Positions 26,137-35,741 are shown, numbered from the stretch's first letter. The stretch is DNA of 64,000 nucleotides from Liminaster sp017519885 (GCA_017519885.1 JAFWRO010000049.1:20884-84883); one strand, 5' to 3'. The notes: generated by a model from the letters alone, not told the origin. Made by a program: numbers and translations.

Positions 26137-28050
26137 TTATTCAATATCAAGTCGACGATTCTTGGGATATTTAACCTGATAGCGGAGGCGAAGTTTGCGC
26201 GATTCGCCAGGGTTGAGATCGAGGTTCCATACAACGATGCCGGTCTCCTTGTTGAAGTTGCCGTCACTGAGTTCTTCTGTCGTCACGGTGATGTCGGAGT
26301 TCTGCGAGACAGGCACCTGGTCATAGACCTTGATGCTGACCTTCTCCGAGCGAGTGTTACGCACGCTGATTTCCCAGTCCTTCTGCTGGGTTTGGTTGCC
26401 CGAAAGCACCTTGTGGACACTGTTGTTCTTTATCAACTTTCGCTCGATCTGGATACCATTGTCACGCCCCAAGGAAAGGTGGAGTGTATCGCTCTCGACG
26501 GGACTCAGGATGGTCTTTCCCACATAACTGTTGTCGTAAAAGACCATCGCTTCGCCTTCCACCAGGTTGAGTTCTCCCCATCCTGTGGCATCGGCCACAA
26601 GAAAGGCATCCTTGTCAATCTTGGGCACACCCTTGTATGCGTAGGTGGTAGGCAATTCGTATCGACCAAGTTGTGCAAGGACGGGCTTGTTGTTCGAAAG
26701 GATGGTGAGAGGATGTTTCACCTCAAACTCGTAGCCGAACTTGGCAGCAGTCGTAGCCACCTCCAAGTCATCCTCATCAACCAGTACACGAGCCTTCTGC
26801 TGCTTGCTATCCGAAGCGGCCGCGGTGGGTTCGGCCATCTCGACTGCAGCTGAATTAGACGACTTTCTGCGAAGCCAGCCACCCTTGCTCGAAGTGCCGT
26901 AACCCACGACAACCACGTCCTGCAACATTGCAACATCGGGCTTTAGACGGAAGTCCTTGCGGTTACCTGTGACGGTGGCCTGCTGCGACTCGTAGCCGAT
27001 GTAACTGGCCACGAGGCGACGGTTACCGTTGGGCATCGTGATCGAATAGCGTCCATCAACATCGCTGATCGTACCGATCTGTGAACCGGACACAGTGACC
27101 GAGGCTCCTATCAGGGGCGATCCGTCTTCAGCATCATAAATTGTACCCGACACCTGATTGTTGTCGAGGCCAAAATTGTAGGTGGGTGCAGCCAGCCCAT
27201 AGTCAAGCCAATAGGTGCGCAAGTCGGGCGACACGTTCGAGCGGTTAGGGTTGGCCGTCGAGAGCGTCACGTTCACATCCTTCCAGTCTTCGCCCGTCTG
27301 CTGCATAATGTTTGCCTTGTAGGTGAGTTGCAGTGGCTCATCCACCTTGCTCGAACGCACATCGTAAGTCGGATACCATGAGGCTCCGCTGACGTAATAC
27401 TGCAGGGTGAAGAGTGCGCTTGTCTGCACCTTGGCATCGACTTTCACATCGACCACGGTGATGCGCTTCAACTTGATGCCTGCTATCGAATCGGCAATCT
27501 CATTGTAGCGAGCCAGATCAGCGTTGGCTTTCTCTTCTTCGGTGTCGAGGGCGATGAGTTTCTTGTTGATGTCCATCATCTCCTCATAGTAGTATTTGTT
27601 GAGCAGCTTGATGTCGTTGAGAGGAGTGACAGCGGTACGGCTTCCGATGTTGCAGTTGGCCTCCACCATCTGTAGCTGTGACTTGAGGACGGTGCGCTGC
27701 GCCTGCAGTTCACTCAGGCGGCGAGAAGCCACGTCGATATCGCGACTGGCAGCCTTCAACCGTTCGCTAAGCATCGTGCTGTCGGGACGAATGTAACGCT
27801 GGCTCACACCAAGCACGGTCACACTGCCCTTGGCCTTCACCTGCAGGCTGTTTCGGTCGAGGTAGGGCGAAAGACCCGTGAACGAAACGGTTTGTTCGCC
27901 GGCGTTCAGCGCCACGTTCTTTTCGCGTGTCACCTGAGCTCCATTACTGAAGATGGTCACTCCCTTGAGATTGGTTGGGAGACTGGTTTGCGCCAAGGAT
28001 GTCCAAGCAGCAAACAATAAGATGGTCAGAAGTATTAGATGTCTTTTCAT
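26137..28050 (-). CDS. DUF4139-family secreted protein with an inserted CarboxypepD_reg/SusC-like plug segment
   Basis: 637 residues with a signal peptide (to about residue 20, SLAQ). The N-terminal DUF4140 domain (about 25-90: GVTIFSNGAQVTREKNVAL) is followed by a coiled-coil hairpin (about 95-190) and then DUF4139 strands (SGASWYPTYDVRSS, QQTGEDWKDVNVTLSTANP). Inside DUF4139, at about 300-385, sits a carboxypeptidase-regulatory-like beta domain (SGTIYDAEDGSPLIGASVTVSGSQIGTISDVDGRYSI) ending in LQDVVVVGYGTSSKG, the motif that opens the plug of SusC transporters. DUF4139 then resumes to the C-terminus. Proteins of this type are named after MuiA, but their job is not established. Confidence 0.75.
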   Translation of the reverse strand: MKRHLILLTILLFAAWTSLAQTSLPTNLKGVTIFSNGAQVTREKNVALNAGEQTVSFTGLSPYLDRNSLQVKAKGSVTVLGVSQRYIRPDSTMLSERLKAASRDIDVASRRLSELQAQRTVLKSQLQMVEANCNIGSRTAVTPLNDIKLLNKYYYEEMMDINKKLIALDTEEEKANADLARYNEIADSIAGIKLKRITVVDVKVDAKVQTSALFTLQYYVSGASWYPTYDVRSSKVDEPLQLTYKANIMQQTGEDWKDVNVTLSTANPNRSNVSPDLRTYWLDYGLAAPTYNFGLDNNQVSGTIYDAEDGSPLIGASVTVSGSQIGTISDVDGRYSITMPNGNRRLVASYIGYESQQATVTGNRKDFRLKPDVAMLQDVVVVGYGTSSKGGWLRRKSSNSAAVEMAEPTAAASDSKQQKARVLVDEDDLEVATTAAKFGYEFEVKHPLTILSNNKPVLAQLGRYELPTTYAYKGVPKIDKDAFLVADATGWGELNLVEGEAMVFYDNSYVGKTILSPVESDTLHLSLGRDNGIQIERKLIKNNSVHKVLSGNQTQQKDWEISVRNTRSEKVSIKVYDQVPVSQNSDITVTTEELSDGNFNKETGIVVWNLDLNPGESRKLRLRYQVKYPKNRRLDIE

Positions 28051-28078
28051 AACGTATGTGATTGGCTCAAATACGATG

Positions 28079-28109
28079 CAAAGATAGAAAGTTTTGGGTT
28101 AAGAACAAA
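28079..28109 (-). promoter_or_regulatory. Promoter of the DUF4139 gene
   Basis: Read on the minus strand: TTTG at 28109-28106, a 19-bp spacer and TATCTTTG at 28086-28079, 28 bp before the ATG. Confidence 0.75.
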
Positions 28110-28162
28110 ATAAAATACCAAAATTTTACTTTCTGGCCACTAAAAAAGTCCACAAAACCCAA

Positions 28163-29410
28163 TTAAGACTCAGAAAACGCTGTTTGACACATCATCTCCT
28201 GGAGCAAACCCTTGTGGTGACCACGCATGATGATATGATGATTTCCAATGGGTTTTGTGAGGAAATAGTGTGCTTTCGATGGGTCAGACAGACGAATTAT
28301 CTGCTGTGTTCGACAAAGGTCGGGCTGTGCTTGGTTCCTGACCAGCTCCCCTTCCTCGATAAAGCAACGAGACAAGTCACCCGACACCTTGAAAATTGTC
28401 ACAGGACCTTCCTTCATGTATCCACGGATACCCACTCCGATGCCAGATTCGAAGTGGGTGTCGAGTTCGTAATGCTCCACCATATTGAAAGGAATGGTAC
28501 AGTGTGCAAAAAGGAGTTCTCCAGTCTCGGGGTTGATGCGCGCAGGATTGGCCTGGAATCCGCTCATTCCTGTCAGCACTTGTGCAATCATCATCGAAAG
28601 CATAGCGGGCACATCGCCCTCGCAACCTGCTACGATGCCTTCGGAATTAAAACGAGCCAAAGCCATGCATCCCGTATTGCGAACAGCGGTCAGCAGGTCG
28701 AAGCAACGCAGCGTAAAGCCCTGAAGTTGATAACGATCGACAATCGTCTTCAATGCCAAATAGATCTGATGGGCACCGGGCAATGCCTGGCGAATGGCAA
28801 GTTCCTTGGGAACATTGGCATCGGATGAAGATATTTGCATCGAGGGAGCCGAAGTAGGGTCGATAGGCGTGGCAGCTATTGCATCAAGCAATTCCTGCAT
28901 AGGAATGTCTATCAGTTCAATACCCAGATATTCGCGAACCTTGTCTTTGTCTGCATGACTGGAAATCAACCAATCGGAAGGCTCTCCTACGACACCCAAG
29001 CGACACGCACGCAGTTTTCGTCGAGCAGACTCTACCTGGGCAAGCATGTTGATTCGGCGGGAGATATATCCCGGGTCTCCATGCAGGATCTCTCCCTGCA
29101 AATCATTCTGCTGCAAGTAGGAAAGAATCTCCATCGAAGCAGCTAACGAATTGCTTTTGCCCGATGATAAGAGGTAGAACTTCTCCCCCTTCCCTATTGG
29201 AAGCGTGGGGAGAAGACGACGGAAGATGCCCTCGGTGCCACCCGTTCGAACAAAGATGAGACTCAGCGGATAACTACCGAAGTCAGCATAATCACTGCCT
29301 CGAAAATCGTATTCAATAGAGAGACTTTCGAGAAACTCACGGGTCACAGCACCCACAGCCTGCTCGTCATGGAGCTCGGAGGTGAGGGTATAGATGGCTA
29401 TACTTTTCAT
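28163..29410 (-). CDS. L-fucose/L-arabinose isomerase-like protein
   Basis: 415 residues of the fucose/arabinose isomerase fold. The N-terminal part contains FVRTGGTEGIF and LLSSGKSNSLAASMEILSYL. The middle includes GVVGEPSDWLISSH. The C-terminal catalytic region includes GCEGDVPAMLSMMIAQVLTG, FAHCTIPFNM and HFESGIGVGIRG, where Glu, Asp and His residues would hold a metal ion. Homologues interconvert aldoses and ketoses or are uncharacterised. It starts 3 bp after the stop of a conserved 58-residue protein, so they share an operon. No other fucose genes are seen, so the substrate is open. Confidence 0.72.
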   Translation of the reverse strand: MKSIAIYTLTSELHDEQAVGAVTREFLESLSIEYDFRGSDYADFGSYPLSLIFVRTGGTEGIFRRLLPTLPIGKGEKFYLLSSGKSNSLAASMEILSYLQQNDLQGEILHGDPGYISRRINMLAQVESARRKLRACRLGVVGEPSDWLISSHADKDKVREYLGIELIDIPMQELLDAIAATPIDPTSAPSMQISSSDANVPKELAIRQALPGAHQIYLALKTIVDRYQLQGFTLRCFDLLTAVRNTGCMALARFNSEGIVAGCEGDVPAMLSMMIAQVLTGMSGFQANPARINPETGELLFAHCTIPFNMVEHYELDTHFESGIGVGIRGYMKEGPVTIFKVSGDLSRCFIEEGELVRNQAQPDLCRTQQIIRLSDPSKAHYFLTKPIGNHHIIMRGHHKGLLQEMMCQTAFSES

Positions 29411-29413
29411 AAT

Positions 29414-29590
29414 CTATTCTTTTTTATCGTTCTTTTGTAGTTGAGCGATTTCGGCCTGCTGCTGTTCGTGCGTCTTGGTGACAACGGGACGCGTATAGAA
29501 GCGCTTGCGTTGGGAGGGTGTGAGTACCCGCTTTCCTGCCTTGCGCTGCTCCAGGGCTTCCTGCTGACGTTCGAGATAGTTATCTGCCAT
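29414..29590 (-). CDS. Conserved small basic protein, 58 residues
   Basis: The ATG is at 29590 and the TAG ends at 29414. The product begins MADNYLERQQEALEQRKAGK and ends QLQKNDKKE. It is highly charged, helical and rich in Gln, Lys and Arg, with no signal peptide. It sits 8 bp after the fimbrial-like lipoprotein gene and 3 bp before the isomerase-like gene. Small proteins opening with MADNYLE are, to my memory, common in Bacteroidales, but no function is known to me. Confidence 0.7.
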   Translation of the reverse strand: MADNYLERQQEALEQRKAGKRVLTPSQRKRFYTRPVVTKTHEQQQAEIAQLQKNDKKE

Positions 29591-29598
29591 ACAATAGG

Positions 29599-30945
29599 TT
29601 AATTGTTTTTTACGACGACGTGAATCTTCTTTACCAGACGCAGGCGATACTTGGTGGAAGTTCCCGCACTGGTGATAGATCCATTGGCAGCAAAATTGAA
29701 CGTCTTGGTGCCCTCTTCACAAAGATAACGGGCATTGCTGCTGGAAGTATAGACGTGCAGAGTATCGCCCTTTTGTTGTTCAATGAGCAGATTCAATTCG
29801 TCGAAGTTGCCACCATATTGCTTCTTCAAGGCACGTGCCTGCTCCTCGGTGGGAACAGCCCAGTCCTTCATATCATTTTCGAAATAGGCTTGGACAGAAT
29901 CCTGCATCTGCGTCTCGTGACCTTCAGCTGCAGGTGCAAAGACGTTCTTCATCTCACGCAGACCAAGCAGAAGCACATCTGCTTCGGTTGACGTAGCATT
30001 ATCAACTAGGGCAACAATATGTCCATTCCAAAGACTGCTGGGTTCGGGGATGGCTGTAACGTCATTGGTTGGAGTAACGACACCGGCTCCCCCGCTACTG
30101 CTCCCACTTCCGAACTCAAAGTCAAAGGAGCGTTCCTCCTGCCATCCTTCGATGGTGATGACACCCGTGATGTAGGGGGCTGTCGATTCGACGTATGTTC
30201 CCTTGATGGTATAGGGCACAGCCGCCATCAAAGGCTCACTGAGTTCATAACTGTAACTGGTCTGTCCTTCTGCATTGGTGAGCGAAAGGGTAAGCGTAGT
30301 CGAAGAGCCGGCACCGGGGAGAAGATAGACCTGCTCGGAAGTCCAGACATCACCCGTCTTGTTACACTTCACGTTGGCAGTGCTCGAACCGCTGAATGTG
30401 CCCGACATGTCGATGGCCTTATATTGCTGGGAGACACCTACACTGACGGCAGTCACATCCTCGGGCACAGATTCCAGGCTAAGCGAGAGACTTGCTACGC
30501 GATAGGTCATGACAACGTTGACCTTGGCCGAAGCACTGGTCAGAAGCACATCAGCACCACCCATCATCAGCGGTGACGAGGCATAACCTGCCGTAGGAAT
30601 GTTGATGAGCGCCGACTGCTGGTTGTAACTCGATGGTTCGGTGTAGTTGCCTTGTCCGGCAAGAGCAGTGATATGGTAGGCACCTTCGCTGAGTTTGAGA
30701 CTGATCTCGTCACTTTCGGAATTGATGGTCTGCTCACCCTTGAGTGCACCCGACTCGTCGTAGGCCATCACAAGAATGGGATAAGTCACTTCTCCCGAAG
30801 CGGCACGCGTTGTGACCTTCAGTCGAGTGGTAGCCGCTGATTCGTCGATGGCATCGGCATTGTCTTTGGCGGGAGAGAAACAACTGGTCAGCGCAAGGGC
30901 CGACAACATAGGGAGAAAGATTCGGAATAGCTGAATGGATTTCAT
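29599..30945 (-). CDS. Fimbrial-type lipoprotein (FimB/Mfa2-like)
   Basis: 448 residues from the ATG at 30945. The lipobox is ALTSC (cysteine about 22). The mature N-terminus has a tract of strands rich in Ser/Thr (TTRLKVTTRAASGEVTYPILVMAYDESGALKG, then YHITALAGQGNY) followed by a second beta domain (SLSLSLESVPEDVTAVSVGVSQQYKAIDMSGTFSGSS). This two-transthyretin-domain plan is typical of fimbrillin-related lipoproteins of Bacteroidales. A Gly/Ser hinge (about 275-290) leads to a C-terminal domain that I do not recognise. It may anchor or cap a fimbria, though no other fimbrial genes are adjacent. It is first in an operon with the 58-residue and isomerase-like genes. Confidence 0.55.
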   Translation of the reverse strand: MKSIQLFRIFLPMLSALALTSCFSPAKDNADAIDESAATTRLKVTTRAASGEVTYPILVMAYDESGALKGEQTINSESDEISLKLSEGAYHITALAGQGNYTEPSSYNQQSALINIPTAGYASSPLMMGGADVLLTSASAKVNVVMTYRVASLSLSLESVPEDVTAVSVGVSQQYKAIDMSGTFSGSSTANVKCNKTGDVWTSEQVYLLPGAGSSTTLTLSLTNAEGQTSYSYELSEPLMAAVPYTIKGTYVESTAPYITGVITIEGWQEERSFDFEFGSGSSSGGAGVVTPTNDVTAIPEPSSLWNGHIVALVDNATSTEADVLLLGLREMKNVFAPAAEGHETQMQDSVQAYFENDMKDWAVPTEEQARALKKQYGGNFDELNLLIEQQKGDTLHVYTSSSNARYLCEEGTKTFNFAANGSITSAGTSTKYRLRLVKKIHVVVKNN

Positions 30946-31001
30946 AGGCAAACTTGTGTAAAGTTTTTCAGTTCGATATCAGATTAAATATTTTTATTGC
31001 G

Positions 31002-31035
31002 CAAATATAGGCAGAAAAGGAATAAGTTGTGCAAA
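31002..31035 (-). promoter_or_regulatory. Candidate promoter of the fimbrial-type lipoprotein operon
   Basis: Read on the minus strand: TTTG at 31035-31032, a 22-bp spacer (slightly long) and TATATTTG at 31009-31002. The rest of the 30946-31120 gap is AT-rich with nothing else visible. Confidence 0.5.
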
Positions 31036-31120
31036 AAACACGAAAAAAATGAAGGAAAACCCGAAAAAAATCTTCCTTCATTCAAATTATGACGCCAATA
31101 AAAGCGTTTTTCGAAAAGAA

Positions 31121-33202
31121 TTATCGGTTGAAGAATCCGTTTGAGCCCTGCTCCTTGAAGAGTCGTGGTGTAGCCGAAGCAGCCCCCACCGTAACGGGAA
31201 GCCAAACCTCCATACCGCCCTTTTGTCCACGGTGATCCCAGGCATAATAAGGAATCAAGGTGAGTTTGCCATCGCGAACCACGAGGCGGCCTGCACTGTC
31301 GTAACTCAACGTTTGGACATCGCTGGTCGAAAGCGTACAGATGGGATAGGTATTGCCCTGGTCGGTCTTCAATTCGGCATCATTGACATTGAACGTAGCC
31401 CGAGGATTGAGCAGATAGGTGCGAACGTCAGCCGCATTGTCGGGCCACTCGGCGCAATAGACCAGCGGTCCGCGCTCCACGGCCACCATACCACGGTCGG
31501 CCCAGACGTTGTCGTTGGCTGCCACAAGGCGAGGCTCCATGTCGAAATGAAGCGTCACTACATCGCCCTTCTTCCAGGGACGGGCAATGGTGTAGTAGCC
31601 ATCGGCGGTAATGCGGCCATCGGGATAGAGCGAGCGTCCCTTGGCATCGGTGACCGTCACATTGTACTTGGTCTCCTTCCCATCGACGAAACGATAAAGG
31701 TCGCTGGGCACCACATCGCCCTTCACCCACCCGGGCACGCGAATCTTGAGTGTAAACAGTCCTGCCGTATTCTTGTTGATGCGGACATTGATCTCGTCGC
31801 CGTAGGGATAGGCGGTCTGCTGCTCGAGTTCCACCTTCTTGCCGCCCACCGCGAGCGAAGCGACATTGTTCATAAAGAGGTTCACATAGACATCACGATC
31901 GCGCACGGCATAGACGTAGCCGGGCAGCGAGGGAATGAAGCGCGAAATGTTGGAAGGACAGCAGGCGCAACCGAACCATGCCTTGCGTGCATAGTTCATG
32001 TCGGAAGCCACCGCCAACGGATTGGGATAGAAGAAGCTGTTACCTTCGAGCGAAACTCCCGAGATGAGAGCATTGTAGAGCGTACGCTCCACCACGTCGT
32101 AATACTTCGACTCGCCATGCAGCAAGAAGAGACGATGGTTGACATAGACGTTGCCGATGGCTGCACAGGTCTCGCAATACGCCTCGGCATTGGGCAGTTC
32201 GTAGTTGTCGCCGAACGCCTCGCCGTTGTGACGTGCGCCGATGCCTCCGGTGATGTAGTACTTCTTTCCGACGATGTTGTCCCAGATCTTGTCGATGGCC
32301 TTCAGGTAGGCACTGTCGCCCGTGATGGCTGCCACGTCGGCCATGCCGGCATACATATAAGTAGCACGCACGGCGTGACCCACTGCCTCGTCCTGTTCGA
32401 CCACGGGCTTGTGAGCCTGGCTGTAGGCATCCTTGCGCGTGGTCAAGCCACGACGATCGAGGAAGTACTTGGCTTGGTCGAGATATTTACGGTCACCTGT
32501 CACGAGGTAGAGTTTCACGAGTCCCATCTCGGCAATCTGGTGTCCGGGCACACGATCTACCTGCCCCTCCCCCAGTCCGATCTCGCGGCAGACGCAGTCG
32601 GCATAGCGGATGGCGATGTCGAGGAAGTTGCGCTTGCCCGTGGCCTGATAGTGGGCAACGGCACCTTCGAGCATGTGGCCAAGGTTGTAGAACTCATGGC
32701 TCAGCACCTCGACCTTCTCCCAACGTTTGGTGCCATGCCACTGGTGTGGATGCTTGGGGTTCATGGTCCAGGCGGTGTTAAGGTAACCGTCGGGCTCCTG
32801 TCCGCCTTTCACGATCTCGAGCACCGAATCGATATAGGCCACAAGACGCTTGTCGGGATAGGTCTGCAGCGAATAACTGGCACCTTCGATGGTCTTATAG
32901 ACATCGGTGTCGTCGAACGAGAAGCCTTCCACCTTGACGTTTTCGGTGTTCTCGCCTGCCAACTGACGCGCAGCAATCTCGAAATTGCGGTAACGGCCCG
33001 ACTCCTCACACTTCGAGAAAGCCAAGGGGATGGTCACCTCGCGGCTGGCCCTAAGGCGCTGTCCCCAGAAGCCGTCACCCACCTTGACCTGGGTGAAAGG
33101 CACCGGAGAGATGGGGTAACCCGGCACCTGCATCGGTGCCGTCTTCTGAGCCTGCACTGCCGTGGCGGCCAGCAGGGAAACTGCGATCAAAAGATGCTTC
33201 AT
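31121..33202 (-). CDS. GH127-type beta-L-arabinofuranosidase (GH127/GH146 group)
   Basis: 693 residues with a signal peptide (MKHLLIAVSLLAATAVQAQ). An (alpha/alpha)6 barrel (about 40-430) is followed by beta-sandwich domains. The metal/thiolate site of the GH127 model enzyme is recognisable: E344 and C346 in YCETCAAIG, and C414-C415 in WFGCACCPSN, where one Cys is the nucleophile and the others bind zinc. It would remove beta-L-arabinofuranose from side chains in the periplasm. It is the last gene of the second PUL, 79 bp after the GH31 gene; the gap is filled by a 9-bp repeat. GH146 shares the same residues and cannot be excluded. Confidence 0.87.
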   Translation of the reverse strand: MKHLLIAVSLLAATAVQAQKTAPMQVPGYPISPVPFTQVKVGDGFWGQRLRASREVTIPLAFSKCEESGRYRNFEIAARQLAGENTENVKVEGFSFDDTDVYKTIEGASYSLQTYPDKRLVAYIDSVLEIVKGGQEPDGYLNTAWTMNPKHPHQWHGTKRWEKVEVLSHEFYNLGHMLEGAVAHYQATGKRNFLDIAIRYADCVCREIGLGEGQVDRVPGHQIAEMGLVKLYLVTGDRKYLDQAKYFLDRRGLTTRKDAYSQAHKPVVEQDEAVGHAVRATYMYAGMADVAAITGDSAYLKAIDKIWDNIVGKKYYITGGIGARHNGEAFGDNYELPNAEAYCETCAAIGNVYVNHRLFLLHGESKYYDVVERTLYNALISGVSLEGNSFFYPNPLAVASDMNYARKAWFGCACCPSNISRFIPSLPGYVYAVRDRDVYVNLFMNNVASLAVGGKKVELEQQTAYPYGDEINVRINKNTAGLFTLKIRVPGWVKGDVVPSDLYRFVDGKETKYNVTVTDAKGRSLYPDGRITADGYYTIARPWKKGDVVTLHFDMEPRLVAANDNVWADRGMVAVERGPLVYCAEWPDNAADVRTYLLNPRATFNVNDAELKTDQGNTYPICTLSTSDVQTLSYDSAGRLVVRDGKLTLIPYYAWDHRGQKGGMEVWLPVTVGAASATPRLFKEQGSNGFFNR

Positions 33203-33219
33203 AAATTTTATATTTTAGG

Positions 33220-33290
33220 CTATAGTGGTTATATTAATTATAGTGACTATATTAAATATACTAACTATAGTACTATAGTAACTATAAAGT
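33220..33290. repeat. 9-bp-period repeat between GH31 and GH127 (family CTATAGTAA)
   Basis: Eight units in a row: CTATAGTGG, TTATATTAA, TTATAGTGA, CTATATTAA, ATATACTAA, CTATAGTA, CTATAGTAA, CTATAAAGT. One unit is 8 bp. The GH31 stop codon lies inside the last unit. The same family encodes the membrane segment of the hybrid sensor at 48151-48186. Confidence 0.88.
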
Positions 33291-35741
33291 GACAGACATT
33301 GCCTTGCCCTCGTAGTTTACCGTCTTTTGGAACGTGGAGGCTTCCTTGTCGCCGGCTTCCGAGGCAGCGCTCACCACATGGATGCGGAATTGTCGGCTTC
33401 GTAGCATGCCGGGATAATTGCCTTCGCGAGCGTCGATGGTCAAAGTGCACGTCACGTCGTTCCAGTGGAAACCGATCTGTGCAAACTCGCCCTGCTCGTA
33501 GCCATAGCCGTCGCCGGCATCTTCGTAGAGCACAAAGTCGCCATCGGCACCTGGGTAGATGCGTACCTCCAGGTTGTCCCAAGCCTTCTCGCCCGTGTAC
33601 TGCACCTTGGGACCGAAGGGGATGATGCTGCCGGCCTTCACAAAGACGGGCATGATGTCCAAAGGTGCAAGGCGCTTGATGGCCTTGCCGCCTTCATACT
33701 GCTGGTTGTTCCAGAAGTCCCACCACTGCGTGCCTGCCGGCAGATAGACCTCGACGGGAGCCGCCGCCTTCTGCGGTTCGGGATAGATCCAGTGGCTCGT
33801 GCGTCGCTCGCCCAGCCACGAATAGAGGGGCTGGGTGATGGGCTTGACGAGCAGGGCGCGGCCGAACATGTATTCGTCGTCGCGGTTGATGGCCACCTTG
33901 TCGTCGGCGAAGTCCATCACGAGCGGACGCATCATCAGGTCACTGCGCTGCACGGTGGCACCCGCCTGGCTGTAGATGTAGGGCAATAGGCGGTAACGCA
34001 GTTCGATGAAGTGCTTCTGCACGTCGTACGCCCAGTCGCCAGGCTCACCATAATGCCAGATCTCGCTCACCATAGGCGAAGAGCAGTGGTTGCGCATCAG
34101 GGGCATAAAGGTACCCCACTGCATCCAGCGCACCATCAGTTCCTGGGCGTATGGGCTCTTGGGGTCGTTGCCGAAGTCCCAGCCGAAGAAGCCGCCGAGG
34201 TCGGTGTTCCACATCGGGATGCCGCAGATCACGTAGTTAAGGCCCGAAGGCACCTGGTTCTGCATGTCGGTCCAATTGCTCACGATGTCACCGCTCCACG
34301 AGAATGTGCCGTAGTGCTGGATGCCGAACGAAGCCGAACGCGTCATCTGCAGCTGTCGCTTGGTGTTGCCCTTCGTGGCACGCTGGTGCTCGTAGATGCC
34401 GCGGTTGTGAACCAGCGGGAAGGCATTCTTCACGCTGCGCCACGAGCCGTCGTAGGTCATGTAGTCCGAATCGCCCTCCCGCTCGAAGTGGTCGGGTTCG
34501 GTCGAATCGGTCCACCAGGCATCGAAGCCCATGCGGTAGAGGTTGGTGAGATACTTCCAGTAGATGTCGCGCGCCTTGGGGTTGAACACGTCATAGACCA
34601 GCACGCCACGGTTGCGGGGCCAGGTGTCGAACGGAAGGAGGGCACCCAGCTTGTCGAGTTCCTTGTACTGCCTGGTCCAAGGTCCGAAGTCGGGCCAAAG
34701 GGTGATCATCAGGTGGGCATTCTGCCCATGCACGTAGTCCACCATCTGCTGTGGCGTGGTCAGGCGCGGGGCTCCCTGTGCCTTCGCCTTGGCAATCTCG
34801 ACATCGGGATCCTCGTCGTTGGGCAGGTAACGCATCTGCTTGGGGTCGCCTATCTTGTTGAGGTAATGTGGGTTCTCGAACTTCATGGCGTTCCAGTTCG
34901 AGTCGCAGCCCCAGTACTGCCAGTCCTGCACGATGGCGTCGATGGGGATGTCGCGGCGGCGGTATTCGTCGAGCACGCCCGAAAGCTCGTCGGGTGTCTT
35001 GTAGCGTTCGCGGCACTGCCAGTAGCCATAGGCCCACAACGGGAACATCGTGGCCTGTCCGCTCAGCAGTCGAATCTGCTCCACCACGCCGTCCTGCGTA
35101 CCGTCCTTGTAGAGGAAGTAGTAGTCGATGCCCTCGCCGACGCTGCTGCGCAGGGTGGTCCCGCTAGCATCGTCGCTCCAGAACGTCTCTCCCGCATTGT
35201 CCCAATAGATGCCGTAGCCCTTCTGGCTGGTGAAGTATGGGATGTAGATGTGCGTATTGGTGTTCCAAAGGCGGAACGACGTGCCGCGCTGGTTCATAGT
35301 CTGTCCCTCGCGGCGCTGACCGAGGCCGAAGATGGCTTCGTCGGGGTCGAGCTGCCAGCGTTGGCTCACTTCGTACTTGCCCCGATTGACGCCCTCGGCG
35401 ATGGGGGTGACCGTGCCCTGCCCCAGTTCGGTGAGGAGCTGTTTACCGGAAGGGTCAAAGAAGCTTACCACGCCCTGGGCATCGACCTTCACCGTGAGGC
35501 ATTCGGTGGTGAGGGTGCCCTCGCCGGTGATGACCGACGTCGGACTGGCTGGGGTCAATACCACCGAATAGCTCCGTTTCTGTGACATCGGGTCGGAAGT
35601 GGCTGAGGCGTCGGTTTTCGTGACGCGCACGATGCCGGGGGCATACAGTTCGACGCGTGTGGTCTGTGCCAAAAGCACGTGGCAGGCACAAGCCAAAAGC
35701 ACGCAGCACAAGGTGGTTCGACGTTGCTTGCTGCTGTTCAT
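33282..35741 (-). CDS. GH31 alpha-xylosidase/alpha-glucosidase
   Basis: 819 residues from the ATG at 35741. That start gives a signal peptide (MNSSKQRRTTLCCVLLACACHVLLAQ); an ATG at 35789 would lie at the predicted transcription start. A GH31 N-domain (IFGLGQRREGQTMNQRG, IPYFTSQKGYGIYWDNAG) leads to the barrel with nucleophile D412 in WWTDSTEPD and acid/base D485 in FSWSGDI. The segment QDWQYWGCDSNWNAMKFE near subsite -1 is of the type seen in xylosidase-like GH31 members. With GH127, GH2 and GH43 in the locus, removal of alpha-xylose from xyloglucan-like oligosaccharides is a reasonable guess, but alpha-glucosidase or alpha-galactosidase action is possible. Confidence 0.85.
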   Translation of the reverse strand: MNSSKQRRTTLCCVLLACACHVLLAQTTRVELYAPGIVRVTKTDASATSDPMSQKRSYSVVLTPASPTSVITGEGTLTTECLTVKVDAQGVVSFFDPSGKQLLTELGQGTVTPIAEGVNRGKYEVSQRWQLDPDEAIFGLGQRREGQTMNQRGTSFRLWNTNTHIYIPYFTSQKGYGIYWDNAGETFWSDDASGTTLRSSVGEGIDYYFLYKDGTQDGVVEQIRLLSGQATMFPLWAYGYWQCRERYKTPDELSGVLDEYRRRDIPIDAIVQDWQYWGCDSNWNAMKFENPHYLNKIGDPKQMRYLPNDEDPDVEIAKAKAQGAPRLTTPQQMVDYVHGQNAHLMITLWPDFGPWTRQYKELDKLGALLPFDTWPRNRGVLVYDVFNPKARDIYWKYLTNLYRMGFDAWWTDSTEPDHFEREGDSDYMTYDGSWRSVKNAFPLVHNRGIYEHQRATKGNTKRQLQMTRSASFGIQHYGTFSWSGDIVSNWTDMQNQVPSGLNYVICGIPMWNTDLGGFFGWDFGNDPKSPYAQELMVRWMQWGTFMPLMRNHCSSPMVSEIWHYGEPGDWAYDVQKHFIELRYRLLPYIYSQAGATVQRSDLMMRPLVMDFADDKVAINRDDEYMFGRALLVKPITQPLYSWLGERRTSHWIYPEPQKAAAPVEVYLPAGTQWWDFWNNQQYEGGKAIKRLAPLDIMPVFVKAGSIIPFGPKVQYTGEKAWDNLEVRIYPGADGDFVLYEDAGDGYGYEQGEFAQIGFHWNDVTCTLTIDAREGNYPGMLRSRQFRIHVVSAASEAGDKEASTFQKTVNYEGKAMSVTL

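Noticed and set aside
31223..33292. Long open frame opposite the GH127 gene
   Set aside because: Antisense shadow of a well-supported enzyme with conserved active-site residues; its product has no recognisable domain.
34011..35585. Long open frame opposite the second GH31 gene
   Set aside because: Antisense shadow; the codon pattern follows the GH31 gene.
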